From Phytophthora sp. 'mugwort' (lineage: Eukaryota; Oomycota; Peronosporomycetes; Peronosporales; Peronosporaceae), in the NCBI GenBank assembly GCA_033558025.1, contig JAUCEF010000009.1, positions 744,001 to 808,000 of the forward strand: a stretch of DNA of 64,000 nucleotides. Direction: 5' to 3'. The position numbers were made by a program, and so were the translations under genes. The stretch's first letter is position 1; each line of letters begins with the position of its first letter. This document shows positions 44,691-55,701 of this stretch, one piece after another. Under the pieces are notes generated by a model. That model was not told the DNA's origin, ran no database searches, and saw only the letters and a list, made by a program, of their open reading frames with translations.

Positions 44691-45484
44691 AATCAACACA
44701 TGAGGAAAAGCGAGTCCACATACCAGTCAAAGTTCCTGTCAAAGCGCGCGTTGTCAATCGCAGAAGCGCGCCTTCCTGCTTCTTTCTGGGCAGTCTTGCT
44801 TTGGATTGACGTGTAGCAATGGCGGATAGCGGTACAATTACATCTCGTTTAGGTACGATTTGTGTAGGTACGAAGCATTTGCGTTTGGCACACTCGTCTT
44901 GAAACCCTACACCCAGATGCATTTGGGTGGGCCTTTATGACGAGTAAATGTCGGTACGCGAGGGTTGATAGGAATATTTTACCGAAACAAGCCCCAAACG
45001 CAATAATTTACGGCTCGTTTAAATACAAATATGAATGGTTGTCACAGTTTCCCGACTTAACTGCACCTTTCACACCATGCTCTCATTGAGCATGGCTGCT
45101 CGGGCCTTTTCTAACGCTCGGGTATCCGGCTTTTACTTCTCACCCTTTCGTCGATATCTTTGCCGAGACAGTACACCTCTACCGCTGTCGATGCAACACA
45201 ATGCGCAGTCAAGTCTCACGCAGCGGCTTAGAAACCTGATCCAGCACGTACGGGGCCAACATATTGACTACCCGGACGTTATGCGCGAGTCTGACAAGGG
45301 TCGCGGCACTCTGCTGCCTAGGGTTCGACCACGGGCTAACAGCATGTACGGCTGGCTAGACTGGATACTTAGTTGAGCACGCGTGAGAATTGTCATACCG
45401 TGTTGTACCGATGTAATGGGGCGTGTTCCTGATGGATGGCCCATGACCAGTTGGAGTGATTAAACAATAAGGGACGCCCACACA

Positions 45485-45612
45485 CTAGGTACGGATCGTA
45501 TTTAGGAGAGAGGACTCACAACTAAGTACGGATCGCACTTAGGCGAGATACACAAGTTGGGTACGAATCATACCTAGGTGAGAAACACCTTTAGGTACGA
45601 ATCGCACTTAGG
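45485..45612. repeat. Four imperfect tandem repeats of ~34-37 bp
   Basis: Copies begin near 45485, 45522, 45557 and 45591; each contains TAGGTACGRATCGYAYTTAGG, itself partly palindromic. Two related motifs (TTAGGTACGATTTG, GTAGGTACGAAGC) lie near 44850-44875. Confidence 0.7.
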
Positions 45613-46190
45613 AACATAGGAGCATGCTAATAAAGACTCAGTTAAATCTAATCTAGAAGTTCGCAAGTCGTGGGAACCCTATCCCACGGATATAGGAAAG
45701 CCAGGCTTTCCTCGCGCGATAAGAAGACAGTGAGACGCAGGGCGTCTGTCTCGGTTAGAAGCTACGTTCAGGCCAGGGTGTGTGTGACCCCCGTCGCAAC
45801 CGACACCACGAATGTGTGGTAGCACCGCTATTCTGTCAAAATATCGAACAGTGCTGTTGCAGCACCAAACGTTGTGGGTGCTTAAACGGTTGTGCGTGAT
45901 TTGCAAACGTGCTTTAAATTCAGACACAAAAGGGAAGCACGGCGAGAAAATGGCTCGTTAATGAGGCCGAGGCGACATTGGCCGAAACTTCGCAATACCG
46001 ACAGTCATGAGGGTACTGCGAATGTATCGTACTTAATATATTCGTACATTCGACTCGTGCGATCTGAGCAGCGCTTGCAAGCGCTTCAAGAGCAAGTAAA
46101 GGCTGCTGTTCCTGTCGACTCATACGGAAAAAAATCTCTTCGAAGTCATGAAGGCCGTTGGACCGCGCCGCTCCGCAAGCAGCAAATGAA

Positions 46191-46316
46191 TATAAAAACT
46201 TAAAAGTTTGTTAGGTTCAGTCACTTCGTTTACGTTATGATTAGCGCTCCCTATATAAAAACTTAAAAGTTTGTTAGGTTCAACCACTTCCTTTACGTTA
46301 TGATTAGCGTTCTCTT
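46191..46316. repeat. 63-bp tandem duplication
   Basis: 46191-46253 and 46254-46316 are two copies of a 63-bp unit (TATAAAAACTTAAAAGTTTG...), differing at only a few positions. Confidence 0.85.
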
Positions 46317-46361
46317 CTCATGGTCTTGTTCGGTTTTCATAAGTTTGAGCATTGATGCGCG

Positions 46362-46984
46362 CTACTTGCTCGCCCTGGTCTTATTGAACTTGCTGACTGC
46401 TAGATCAACCATAATTAGTAGAATATAACTCATTGAAGTTGGTGAGTGCTTGAATGTATGACACAATTGCTGGCATGTAGTGAACATATAGATGGCACAG
46501 TCTTGCTCGTTAGTCTGTTTTGGTTGCATGTCGAATAGAATCACTATAAATCTTCGTGCCTGGCTACAGTGGGCACTACGCGATGACGAAACTCTAATGA
46601 CCCTCGCCGAAAATTTGGGAAGAGCACGAGTCGGTAGTCCTTCCAGTCAAACCATGCAGTCGCATCGCTTCCTACCTCAATCCCGTTCTCAATCTCACAA
46701 TGTATAGATGACCCCAATACCCTCAAAATTCCAGGAACCAGTGTCAGATACTTGTAGATGATGTAGTCCACTATCGAGATCGAAACCCACTCGCAAACAT
46801 TCAGCTGATAAGTATCATCGTGAAAAAATGGAATTGAATGGCCGTGTCGAGCAATCTGTGAGTCAGAGTGATAACCGGGGTAAATCCAAGTCGACTGAGA
46901 CTTGTCTTTCTTTAGCGCACAGATATCTGACGACAGTACTTGCGCAGGTCCGTGAGCCTCACAATTCTGTCCTCCCTCAAGCAA
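46362..46984 (-). pseudogene. Ulp1-like peptidase relic, third copy
   Basis: Minus frame 46544-46984 includes VCEWVSISIVDYIIYKYL, like the start of Ulp1 peptidase domains. A following frame (46362-46544) includes PKQTNEQDCAIYMFTTC, matching the Gln...Asp-Cys-(Gly) active-site block, with Gly replaced by Ala. The His-Trp block between them is not clear. Badly decayed; assignment rests mainly on the Cys block. Confidence 0.35.
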
Positions 46985-47388
46985 CTATCATAGTACTCCA
47001 GTATTATGAACTCGTACGGCTCCATCTTCCCTTTCCGGCCACCGCTATATCGGTTTGGCGGGGCGTCGGGGCTGTCCATGTCGTCTCAATATTTTTACTT
47101 CCAGCACAGCAGTGTTTCCTTGTTTTTTTAACTTCTCCACCGCTGTTTTGATAACCCATTGGTTGACTCTCCACAGTCTGAGTCGGGCTTTAATCTCTGG
47201 GACCGCTGTTTGCTTGCAGGTGCGCTTGGTCATTTCACAATTGGTAGCGGGGAGCCTTGAGCGAAGAGGAGGTGATTAATAAATGGACGGTAGGGGAGAT
47301 CGGTATGGCTACAAAGTCAATCTCTAGAAGTAATTGCGAGATATCAGGCTTACGTCTAGAAATACCCGAATATAATTGCAAATATATG

Positions 47389-47540
47389 ACGTTTGGCGAG
47401 TAGAGATGAAGGTTGGCGACTAGAAGTGAAGTCCGGCGAGTAGAATTGAAGTCCGGCGAGCAGAATGGAAGTCCGGTGAGTAGAACTGTGTACACGCGAG
47501 TAGAACTGAGTACAGGCGAGTAGAACTGAAGTCTGGAGAC
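47389..47540. repeat. 20-bp tandem array, left end of MULE 2
   Basis: About seven units with exact 20-bp period (GGCGAG at 47395, 47415, 47435, 47455, then variants at 47475, 47495, 47515), of the type GGCGAGTAGAACTGAGTACA. Confidence 0.88.
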
Positions 47541-48382
47541 GAACCAATTCAAATCGGGTCACTAGTAGAATAGGCGCGGCACTCTGTCTCTGCCGATGCA
47601 CGAGCTTAAATGCTGTTTAGGAAGTATACGGCATAGGCATCAATTGTTGCGCGGAAGTAAGCTTCACAGAATCAAGCTTGCTGTGACGAGCCTGATCTAT
47701 CGTGCTATTTGTTTGACCCAAACCGTATCGGTTTGTCGACATTACGCGAGGTTCAAAGACCCAAACCTGCAATAAACAACAAAATAGGTAGTTACTCGGC
47801 TCTATATTAGCAATATACATGATAAAAATACAGCTTCAGCGTCGCGTTAGAGATGGGCCACCATTGTCTTTTCCGCCGTACTCCAGCTTGAGCAAAAGAA
47901 ATGTCAGATGTATCTACGTGAACGTCATCGGCAAATATTAGTCTATCTACCAAATGCGTAAGACGATGGATTGAGTGCATGTCGTACCACACAAACTTTG
48001 TATCACATGGCCAAACCTCTGTCAAAATTTTGGGAGGGTCTTTGTAACACTCAACGTCAAGGTTCTCAGTATCCTTAACAACATACGAACGGGGATTGAA
48101 ATACCATCACGTAGGCTAGCAATGTTTTTTTCAAGTGGGGTGCGATACATGAGCAGACGTCAAGATCACTGCGGAAGTATTTTGAGCTAGCGGGTGAGGA
48201 CTCACTCATGCGGGGGGTAATTTTCTTTTTTTATCGTATCACGACCCTCTTTTCTTTGTTTTTCTACCATAGCCTTGCTATGACGATTTCACCCTTACCA
48301 TGCAAAGCAAGGATGATGCAGTAGCATCAGGACTTAATCCATGCTGGTGACAAATAGTGACATATCTCGAGGAATGTCTTCA

Positions 48383-49440
48383 CTACCATGGCAACGCGGG
48401 TACAACCGTTATTGCACGTCCGATGTCGGCGTAGCGCACCAGCGCATTCCCGGACGCTTTCATTATCTTCCTACTAACTATGAGATCACGGCCTTCTCCG
48501 TCTATACAATTCGAGACTCGAAGTGCATGCAGGACATGCGGGCAGGTCCCATAACCGAACCCATACGGACAACACCGCAGACGCAGGTTAACCGGCCATT
48601 CTGTACTAGACCGATGTTGGACCTCCATGTTCGCGTAATTAAAACCCATTTGAGCGGATACCGCAACTCCAACCTCATTGCGCTAATTAGGCGCTACAAC
48701 ATCTTGCTCCGCTGGGTATGAAAGTACATTTAATATCGCGTCACTCGGCAATGTTGTGTAGACAGTGTCACCCCACACCTGAAGTAGGTTTTCACGTGCT
48801 AGCTCCCGTGCGCACCTGATAATCGGCGGCGAAGGTACAATTGCGTTCAAAACAGGTCGGGCCAAGGACGTATCGTGACGGCAGCATTCAAACAATTCAC
48901 GCAGTAGCGTACCCATTTTTAGACACCGATGCATGGTGTAATCTCTCTTTTATAGTACTGTTAAATGTCTCGGCCGGGTTGTTGGTACTGGTCTGACCAA
49001 TGGGTGTAGTAAACATTTGCCAGTTGAAAAAAACGCCCGAACAGCCACTGACGACACATATACTGAGCAAACTGACAAGACCAGGAGTAGTCCACCACTT
49101 CTGCAAGATTTGCCGACGCAGCTGGAAAAAAACTCTGCTCAGATCGTGCAAAGTGTAAGTCGTACAGTCCCCAGACTATCACAAATGATAATTGTGCTGG
49201 ATAACCCTTCAATACCTTGTAGACATTTTCATCACATGAAATTTGGTTTTATTAAGAACTGGAAGCTTGAATTGTGTCCGAATAATATTCTCTAAAAGCT
49301 GTACTTCTAATTTCCATTCACAGCGCGTTGTACTGGGCTGGTCTGCATCTCCCATTGCATATCGTACCATCAATTCCTTTTTAGTTATCCACCAATACAT
49401 TCAACACAATAACATCAATACTGACTCAAAAATCGGTTGA
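48383..49440 (-). pseudogene. MULE 2 transposase with SWIM zinc finger, frameshifted
   Basis: Blocks in MULE order on the minus strand: VRYAMGDADQPSTTRCEW (49300-49380, catalytic Asp in GDAD); FHVMKM then GLYDLHFARSEQSFFPAA (49110-49180); NWQMFTTPIGQTSTNNPAE and TFNSTIKERL (48930-49030, the TNNP.E.FN block with the catalytic Glu); LKMGTLLRELFECC (48885-48930); SWIM zinc finger RLRCCPYGFGYGTCPHVLHA (48520-48585). Frames change at least three times. Confidence 0.7.
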
Positions 49441-49880
49441 GTTTCTTAGGATACGACAAACAAGGCGACCAAGTAAAAACCTCGTGGGCGATCGGAGATC
49501 CCAAGTACTACCGTAGGATACGTCAGGTGATTTAACTTGTAGGTTGCATGACTATGCAGTATAAATTCTTCATGTGGCAGCTGCATCCGCATCATCATCG
49601 CCTTTGTTATTAGTCCCACTACAAATGGGCGGTCGTTAGATCCATACCCCTAACAGAGGCATCCCATCAACACCATGCTCCCAGCTGAACGTGAAAGCCT
49701 GCGAGGCAACTCATTTCCATTGTAGGCTCGGGCACGAACCCAATTCGCAATATTTGCAGCGATCATTAAGCGTAGAAACTGACAAAGTTTTGAACTGTCA
49801 TGCGGCTAGGTAGCTGATCCAACGAGACGACAAATTTTCTTGACATTGCATGTCGGATTCGCATTGGTTTCATCGAGCTC

Positions 49881-49970
49881 CTACTCGCCTGTACTCCGTT
49901 CTACTCGTCTGTACTCCGTTCTACTCGCTTGTACACCGTTCTACTTGCCGGTACTCAGTTGTACTCATCA
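49881..49970. repeat. 20-bp tandem array, right end of MULE 2 (inverted)
   Basis: Units CTACTCGCCTGTACTCCGTT at 49881, 49901, 49921 and 49941, plus a partial fifth; exact 20-bp period. The complement reads GAGTACAGGCGAGTAG, as in the left array. Confidence 0.88.
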
Positions 49971-52900
49971 AATCTCACATATCGTACGCAATTTTTCTGT
50001 CAATGTATTACCTTTCTCCGAAAGGATCTAAGCTCCGTTTTTGTGGTATGGTGCTGGATTTATGGCGTTATTCAGACCTGCACAGGTATTTCTAAAAATA
50101 ATCTATTTTTAGTTGCAACCCTCCGCTCCGTTTTCTGTGACAAGACATAGATAACAAAGTCAGCTAACAGGGCACAAGATGTTCGGAGGTCTTTTTATAT
50201 AATACTATAAAAATTGCTCTGAATGCAGAAAGTGAGCAGAAATTGAGATTTGCAGACCCGCGCATTTCATTGGATACCAACCATGCACAGACCAACAGAT
50301 GCAAAAAACAGACGCTGCATTTCCATCGCGCCCCACAAACTCGTCATGCGAGCTGTGGCTCAGTGTACGATTGACAACCCATTACTTTAGCTTGTTTGAG
50401 GGGAGTGGCGTTGCAAGTGTCGTTGTAAGAGGTGCCGTCTACCTACGATGGTCCATATCTGACCTAGAGGGGATAATGCTCCGTTCGCAGGCACACCAGT
50501 ATAGCTAACCAGAAAGCTTTTGAAAGAGGAGGTAAATGTTCCGTAACATTGCGACTTGGGAACAAAGTATTTTGGTTATCACTACGTCTTAAGTATGAAG
50601 CCATGTCTAGCGGAGAGAAAGTGGTTCTCGCGGCCAAGAAGACGACTACTACGAATCCTAGTACGGCGAGAGTGAAGTGGTCGAGGCACTTGTGACGATT
50701 ACTATTGCTGGACGGGTTTCAGCGAATCTCGAGGTTGATCCGGTTGGCCCGACGATGACGGTACCTAGCTTGGCTGTGCGCACGTCTTTCCTTTGCTCGT
50801 TCGCCGCGGCGTATGTACTCCTTCAGCGTCATTCTGTAGAAATCGGCATCTTGAGCGAAGGGAGGCATCAACGACGTGTGGTAGTTCCTCAAGGCGCAAG
50901 TTATTTTCGCGATCACGTCGAACTTGTCGTGACTCCATCAAAATGTCTCTGACCTGGCCGCCCTCAGCTTTTTCAAGCGGTCGAACTACATCTCGACAAC
51001 AATGCGGTCAGAAGAAACGCGTCTGCTACACTGAATTTCACCGTCGGTAAGCTTGCCATTCGATGTTTGAGCTTTAACTGAATTGTTCTGATGGTCTGAT
51101 CAGACCCTTGGTTTTCCATGTGTACGAAGATAGCCCAGCTTCGCTCGAATTATTCGTGGCCTTTACCGTTTTCTTCGATTCCGAGCTTTCCGGTGGCGCC
51201 ATTCTTGGCTAGAACTTCCGTGTGAAGCTATTTCCGCTCCGCGAAGATGGTATTGTCGTCCGTGCATCCTGCATAGTGCACTGACAGCGACACGTATACG
51301 CCTGGAAGCGCGACAGACGCTTCAAGTTTTAGAACATAAAGATGATGCTGACCTGAATATACGTTTGTGTTGCTTGCACAAATCTTCCACTCGGGCGGTA
51401 AGCCTCTAGGAACTTCACGTCTGTATTGTAGATGCGTATCGGTAGTTCGTGAACAGTTGAGAGTGTTGATGCTGTGTTGTCGTTAAGACCGGCTGGCTGA
51501 AGTGATCCATGAGTGACTTTTCGATCACTTCATCGTCATTTCGCGAATGAAGACGTCTTCCGTCCAAAACCATTGGCATACATGTCCCACTGGGAGTACC
51601 GTTCAGGATGTTCAATGTCAAGAAAAAGGCATCACGCGCGGCACATTTAAATCTCCGACCTCGCCCAACATTCCTGTACGACGAGTTTGCTGGCTGAACC
51701 AGCGGATACAGTGTCTTGAGCTCAGCGTGGGAGGCGTTGGATATGATGCAGATCTCCGATCTTTGATCGGCGAGGAAACAATCGTATATCGGGCTGTCGG
51801 AGTCGATTTTGTCTTCAACCGGTGCACGTACTCGTCATCAAATCTCATTCGCCGATTCTTGCAGTCTCTGCTCCCGACGCGGCATGGAGTTTTACATCTG
51901 GGCCAGGTCCATGGCGGAGCTGATCAACTGGGAATTGCCTCTTGGCAGCGAATTTGAATACGCTACTCAGTTGGCTTATAAATCGAATTGAAGCGCGATT
52001 AAATGCCGTTTTCTTCGATAACTAATAAATGTCGGGTCCATACATGGAGTTGCTGTAAATACTTTCTAGAAGACTGGCCACTACAGCCAAACTGGTATAT
52101 ATTCAGTATTTCCATGTTAAGCTTACCGCCAGCCAATTGCGGTATACTTGGCAGGATGGACATATGAAGTTGTTAGCGAATAGAGATAGTGACACCAATG
52201 TGCCTCATTGAAAAATGAATGAATTGCAGCGTCCCGGTTTTTATCATCGGTGCCAGAATATCTTACGCAGGGGTCACTTCTTCTCCAAATCAAATGCGTT
52301 AGTCTGGTCGTGCCCTACAGAAAGGAGATAGCCATGCCCAACTAAAGTTGAAGCTGACATGGCTACTTTCTGTTGTGATTATGCGTTTACTGTACATGTG
52401 TTACTACTGCCGGTAGTAATTTACTTCCAGTGGCCAGCTAAAGTGCTCTCTGTCACTGTTGACACCAATCCTTCCACATGCGTTTAACTCCGGTGTCTCC
52501 ATTGAACCTTGGATATCGATTTCATGCAAGTGTCCACCTTAATAGCCCTTGTTTGTCCAACTCGAAAAATTGGCATAATGCTGAACACTTCGCGACCACT
52601 ACACTACACATTGCCAATTAGTTACTTCATGCCATATCCACACTAAAGCCACACCAACTCAAATCCATTCATCGTGCTTTATGCTCGACTTCGCGCTTAA
52701 GAAAGCCGACAACGCGCCAAACCTCGGTCGAGGACTCGCTCTACCACCAGCGCCTTGGCCAATCGCGTGCCAGATAGGAACGTGCACCTTTGCATATTTC
52801 TGCTTGGTGTCAAACACGCGCATGTTGAAGCAAAAACACGATCCTTGCGCCAAGTTTTCGCGGGAGATTTTAAACTCAAACGCTTAGCGGGCGGCAAAAG

Positions 52901-53101
52901 CCCGCCAACGCACGCACTCGCGCCCAAACACCCAGCTTCGGCTCGAAAGCGCGCCATATTTTCAGTAGGAAACACCGGAATGACCTGCATGTCCGCCGCC
53001 CCGCGTAAAGAAGTCGCGTGGACGTTGATATCTATGACTTGGTGACCAACCACGCCCTGCCCTCTTCACCAGAATCTTCAGGTCCATATCTCCTGCCAAT
53101 C
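49971..53101. other. Gene-poor interval with one possible transposase end
   Basis: The minus frame 50719-50950 (FDVIAKITCALRNYHT ... KERRAHSQARYRHRR) resembles the C-terminal end of a DDE transposase ("CALHNFH"-type block followed by a basic tail), though the basic tail also recalls a bZIP; confidence is low. Other frames (51415-51960, 52697-53053) show no known domain. The last few hundred bases probably hold the 5' region of the ribonucleotide reductase gene. Confidence 0.3.
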
Positions 53102-53116
53102 TCACTTTCCATTCGG
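53102..53116 (+). promoter_or_regulatory. Oomycete initiator of the NrdD-NrdG gene
   Basis: TCACTTTCCATTCGG fits the oomycete initiator consensus YCAYTYYNNWYTTNV at 14 of 15 positions and lies 51 bp before the ATG at 53167. It shows that this bacterial-type gene has a host-type promoter. Confidence 0.55.
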
Positions 53117-53166
53117 CCAAGTGTCACCAACACACGTACACACCCCAGTCTTTGACTATCATAAAC

Positions 53167-55701
53167 ATGGCCCCATCCCGTTCCATCATCGAAGACAACT
53201 GCACCGAGGTGAACCCCGCCAACGACGTCAAAGCCGCCGGTCTGCCCACCCTCAGCAAGTCCTCGGCCCTCGCTACGGCTGTGTCCCCAGTCATTGACGA
53301 GTACCTGGACAAGATCACGTGGAAGGCCGCCGAGAACTCGAACGTGACGTTCTCGCTGCAGGGTCTGAGTCAGCATATCGCGACCAGCGTTGTCGAGGAG
53401 TACTGGCTGCATAAGCTCTACTCGGAGAAGATTCGTGCGTATGTTAAGGAGAACCGCTTCCACATCCATGATCTAGGCTATCTGAGCGCTTATTGTTCGG
53501 GCTGGAGCACGGAGGACATCTTGATCCACGGCTTCGGTGGCGTACCCAACAAACTCCAATGCCGTCCGCCCAAACACTTTAACACGGCGCTGAACCAGAT
53601 TGTCAACTTCCTTTTTACCCTTCAGGGTGAAATGGCCGGTGCTCAAGCTCTGTCGAACCTGGACACGTACATCGCTCCCTTCATCCGTTTGGACGAACTG
53701 AGCTACACTGACGTCTTCAAGTTCATCCAGTCGTTCGTGTACTCGCTGAACGTGCCGACTCGTAGTGGGTTCCAGGCTCCGTTCACCAACATCTCGCTTG
53801 ACTTGGTGTGCTCCAGCGTTCTAGCAGAGCAGCCCGTGATCATTGGAGGCAAGCAACACCCGACGTGGGTGTACGGCGACTTCCAGGAGGAGATCGACAT
53901 GTTCAACAAGGCGTTCGCCGAGGTTATGATCCAGGGCGACGGCAATGGATCAATCTTCAGCTTCCCCATTCCGACCTACAATTTGTCCAAGGAATTCGAC
54001 TGGGAGTCACCTCGTTTCAAGCCCATGTGGGAGATGACGGCCAAGTACGGCGTGCCCTACTTCGCCAACTTCATCAACTCGGACTTGAACCCCGCAGACT
54101 TTCGATCCATGTGCTGCCGTCTGCGTCTCGATACTCGCAAGCTTCACACCCGTGCCGGTGGCATTTTTGGTGCTACGCCTCTAACTGGTTCGCTTGGTGT
54201 TGTGACACTTAACTTACCGAACCTCGCGATGCGTTCGAAGACGGTGCCTCAGTTCTTTGAGATGATCAAGGAGACGGTCGCTGTAGCTAAGGAATCGCTT
54301 GAGATTAAGCGTAAAGTCATCGAGTCCAACATGGAGCTGTACCCCTACACGCGTTTCTACTTGAAGAGCGTCTACCAGCGTGCCAAGAGCTACTGGGCCA
54401 ACCATTTCTCCACCATTGGTGTCATTGGCATGAACGAGGCCTGCTCCATCTTGCTGGGTCGTGGCATTTACCACAACAAGGACTTTGCTGGCAGTGTGTT
54501 GCAGTTCATTAAGAACGAACTGCAGGAGATTCAGCTTGAGACCAAACACCTCTACAACCTGGAGGCTACACCGGCTGAATCGACATGTTATAAGCTTGCC
54601 AAGATCGACCACGAGCTGTTCCCGGACGTCAAGCTGCCGGAATTCTACACGAACTCCACGATGCTGCCGGTGGACTCGACGGACGACCTGTTTGAGGCAC
54701 TGACCCACCAGGAATCGCTCCAGACCGAGTACACAGGCGGCACCGTGTTCCACGCGTTCCTGGGCGAGCGTCTGTCGAGTTGGACCCAAGCTCGGGATCT
54801 TGTCCGGGCAATCACCACGACGTACCGAATCCCGTACGTGACGTTGACTCCGACGTTTAGTATCTGTCGTACACACGGTTACCTGGCTGGCGAGCACTTC
54901 GAGTGTCCTCAATGTGGAGAGAAAGCGCTAGTTTACTCGCGTATCGTCGGCTACTTCCGCCCCGTGTCGGACTGGAACGCTGGTAAGAAGGTCGAGTTCA
55001 GCATGCGTAAAATCTACACTGCGATCGAAAAAGAGCCCATTGATTTCCAGATTGGCGGCTTCACCAAGACCACGTACACGGATTTCCCGGGCAAACCTGT
55101 CGCCTCGATCCTGTTCACCAAGGGCTGCAATCTCAAGTGCGGTTGGTGCCACAACAGCGATCTTGTGAACGAAAAGCCCGAAAATTTGGACCCACACGCG
55201 ATTCTCGACTATGTGGCTTCCACGGAGCATAGGAGTCTGGTCATTTGTGGTGGTGAACCCACTATCCAGTCTGGTTTGATGCCGTTCCTGCGCCGTGCTA
55301 AGGAGCTTGGACTCACGGTCAAGCTCGACTCAAACGGAAGTAATCCTAATGTCCTCCAGAAGGTTTTCGACGAGCAGCTTGTCGACTTTGTCGCGATGGA
55401 CGTCAAGGCGGACCCCGAGCGCTACGCTGAGGTCGCCGGCAAGGCTCTACGCCCCAAACTACTGAAGAAATCGATCGAGATCATCAAGAAGTCTGGTGTC
55501 GAGCATGAATTCCGTACGACGGTGGTGCCGGGCCTGGTCGACATTGAGGACATTGCGGTGATTAAGGGGCTGATCGGTGAGACCCCCAAGCTTCAGCGTT
55601 TCCGCGCGTCGGAGACTTGCATCGACGCCCAGTTCCGTAAGCATCAAGAGCACAGCGAGGAGGAGTTCGAGGAGATTGTCAAGACTGCTAAGGAACTTTA
55701 A
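53167..55701 (+). CDS. nrdD: Class III (anaerobic) ribonucleotide reductase fused to its radical-SAM activase (NrdD-NrdG)
   Basis: 844 residues, intronless, from the ATG at 53167 (context AACATGGCC). Residues ~40-620 are an anaerobic ribonucleoside-triphosphate reductase: NVTFSLQGL, HIHDLGYLSAYCSGW (active-site Cys 110), NFLFTLQGEMAGAQA, a second Cys pair (RSMCCRL, 316-317), a zinc site (C567, C580, C583: ICRTHG ... FECPQCG) and the glycyl-radical loop SRIVGYFRPVSDW with Gly 595. Residues ~630-844 are the activase: GGFTKTTYTDFPGK, then the [4Fe-4S] motif CNLKCGWC (C654, C658, C661) and GGEPT (695-699) for SAM binding. No N-terminal ATP-cone is visible. In prokaryotes the two are separate proteins. 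The activase makes the glycyl radical that reduces NTPs to dNTPs without oxygen. Bacterial or archaeal origin by transfer, and the benefit in anoxic soil, are inferences. Confidence 0.95.
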   Translation: MAPSRSIIEDNCTEVNPANDVKAAGLPTLSKSSALATAVSPVIDEYLDKITWKAAENSNVTFSLQGLSQHIATSVVEEYWLHKLYSEKIRAYVKENRFHIHDLGYLSAYCSGWSTEDILIHGFGGVPNKLQCRPPKHFNTALNQIVNFLFTLQGEMAGAQALSNLDTYIAPFIRLDELSYTDVFKFIQSFVYSLNVPTRSGFQAPFTNISLDLVCSSVLAEQPVIIGGKQHPTWVYGDFQEEIDMFNKAFAEVMIQGDGNGSIFSFPIPTYNLSKEFDWESPRFKPMWEMTAKYGVPYFANFINSDLNPADFRSMCCRLRLDTRKLHTRAGGIFGATPLTGSLGVVTLNLPNLAMRSKTVPQFFEMIKETVAVAKESLEIKRKVIESNMELYPYTRFYLKSVYQRAKSYWANHFSTIGVIGMNEACSILLGRGIYHNKDFAGSVLQFIKNELQEIQLETKHLYNLEATPAESTCYKLAKIDHELFPDVKLPEFYTNSTMLPVDSTDDLFEALTHQESLQTEYTGGTVFHAFLGERLSSWTQARDLVRAITTTYRIPYVTLTPTFSICRTHGYLAGEHFECPQCGEKALVYSRIVGYFRPVSDWNAGKKVEFSMRKIYTAIEKEPIDFQIGGFTKTTYTDFPGKPVASILFTKGCNLKCGWCHNSDLVNEKPENLDPHAILDYVASTEHRSLVICGGEPTIQSGLMPFLRRAKELGLTVKLDSNGSNPNVLQKVFDEQLVDFVAMDVKADPERYAEVAGKALRPKLLKKSIEIIKKSGVEHEFRTTVVPGLVDIEDIAVIKGLIGETPKLQRFRASETCIDAQFRKHQEHSEEEFEEIVKTAKEL

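Larger units (their letters stand above)
44691..46361. other. Repeat-rich, no gene called
   Basis: A plus frame at 45035-45376 (113 codons) has no known domain. The region carries the two tandem repeats listed separately. Confidence 0.35.
47389..49970 (-). mobile_element. MULE 2, bounded by inverted 20-bp tandem arrays
   Basis: A Mutator-like transposase relic (48383-49440, minus) is enclosed by two arrays of the same 20-bp repeat in opposite orientation (47389-47540 and 49881-49970). Subterminal tandem repeats are typical of some MULEs. The outermost termini and target duplication could not be fixed, so the limits given are those of the arrays. Confidence 0.6.

Noticed and set aside
54214..54912. 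232-codon minus-strand frame
   Set aside because: Shadow of the ribonucleotide reductase gene.
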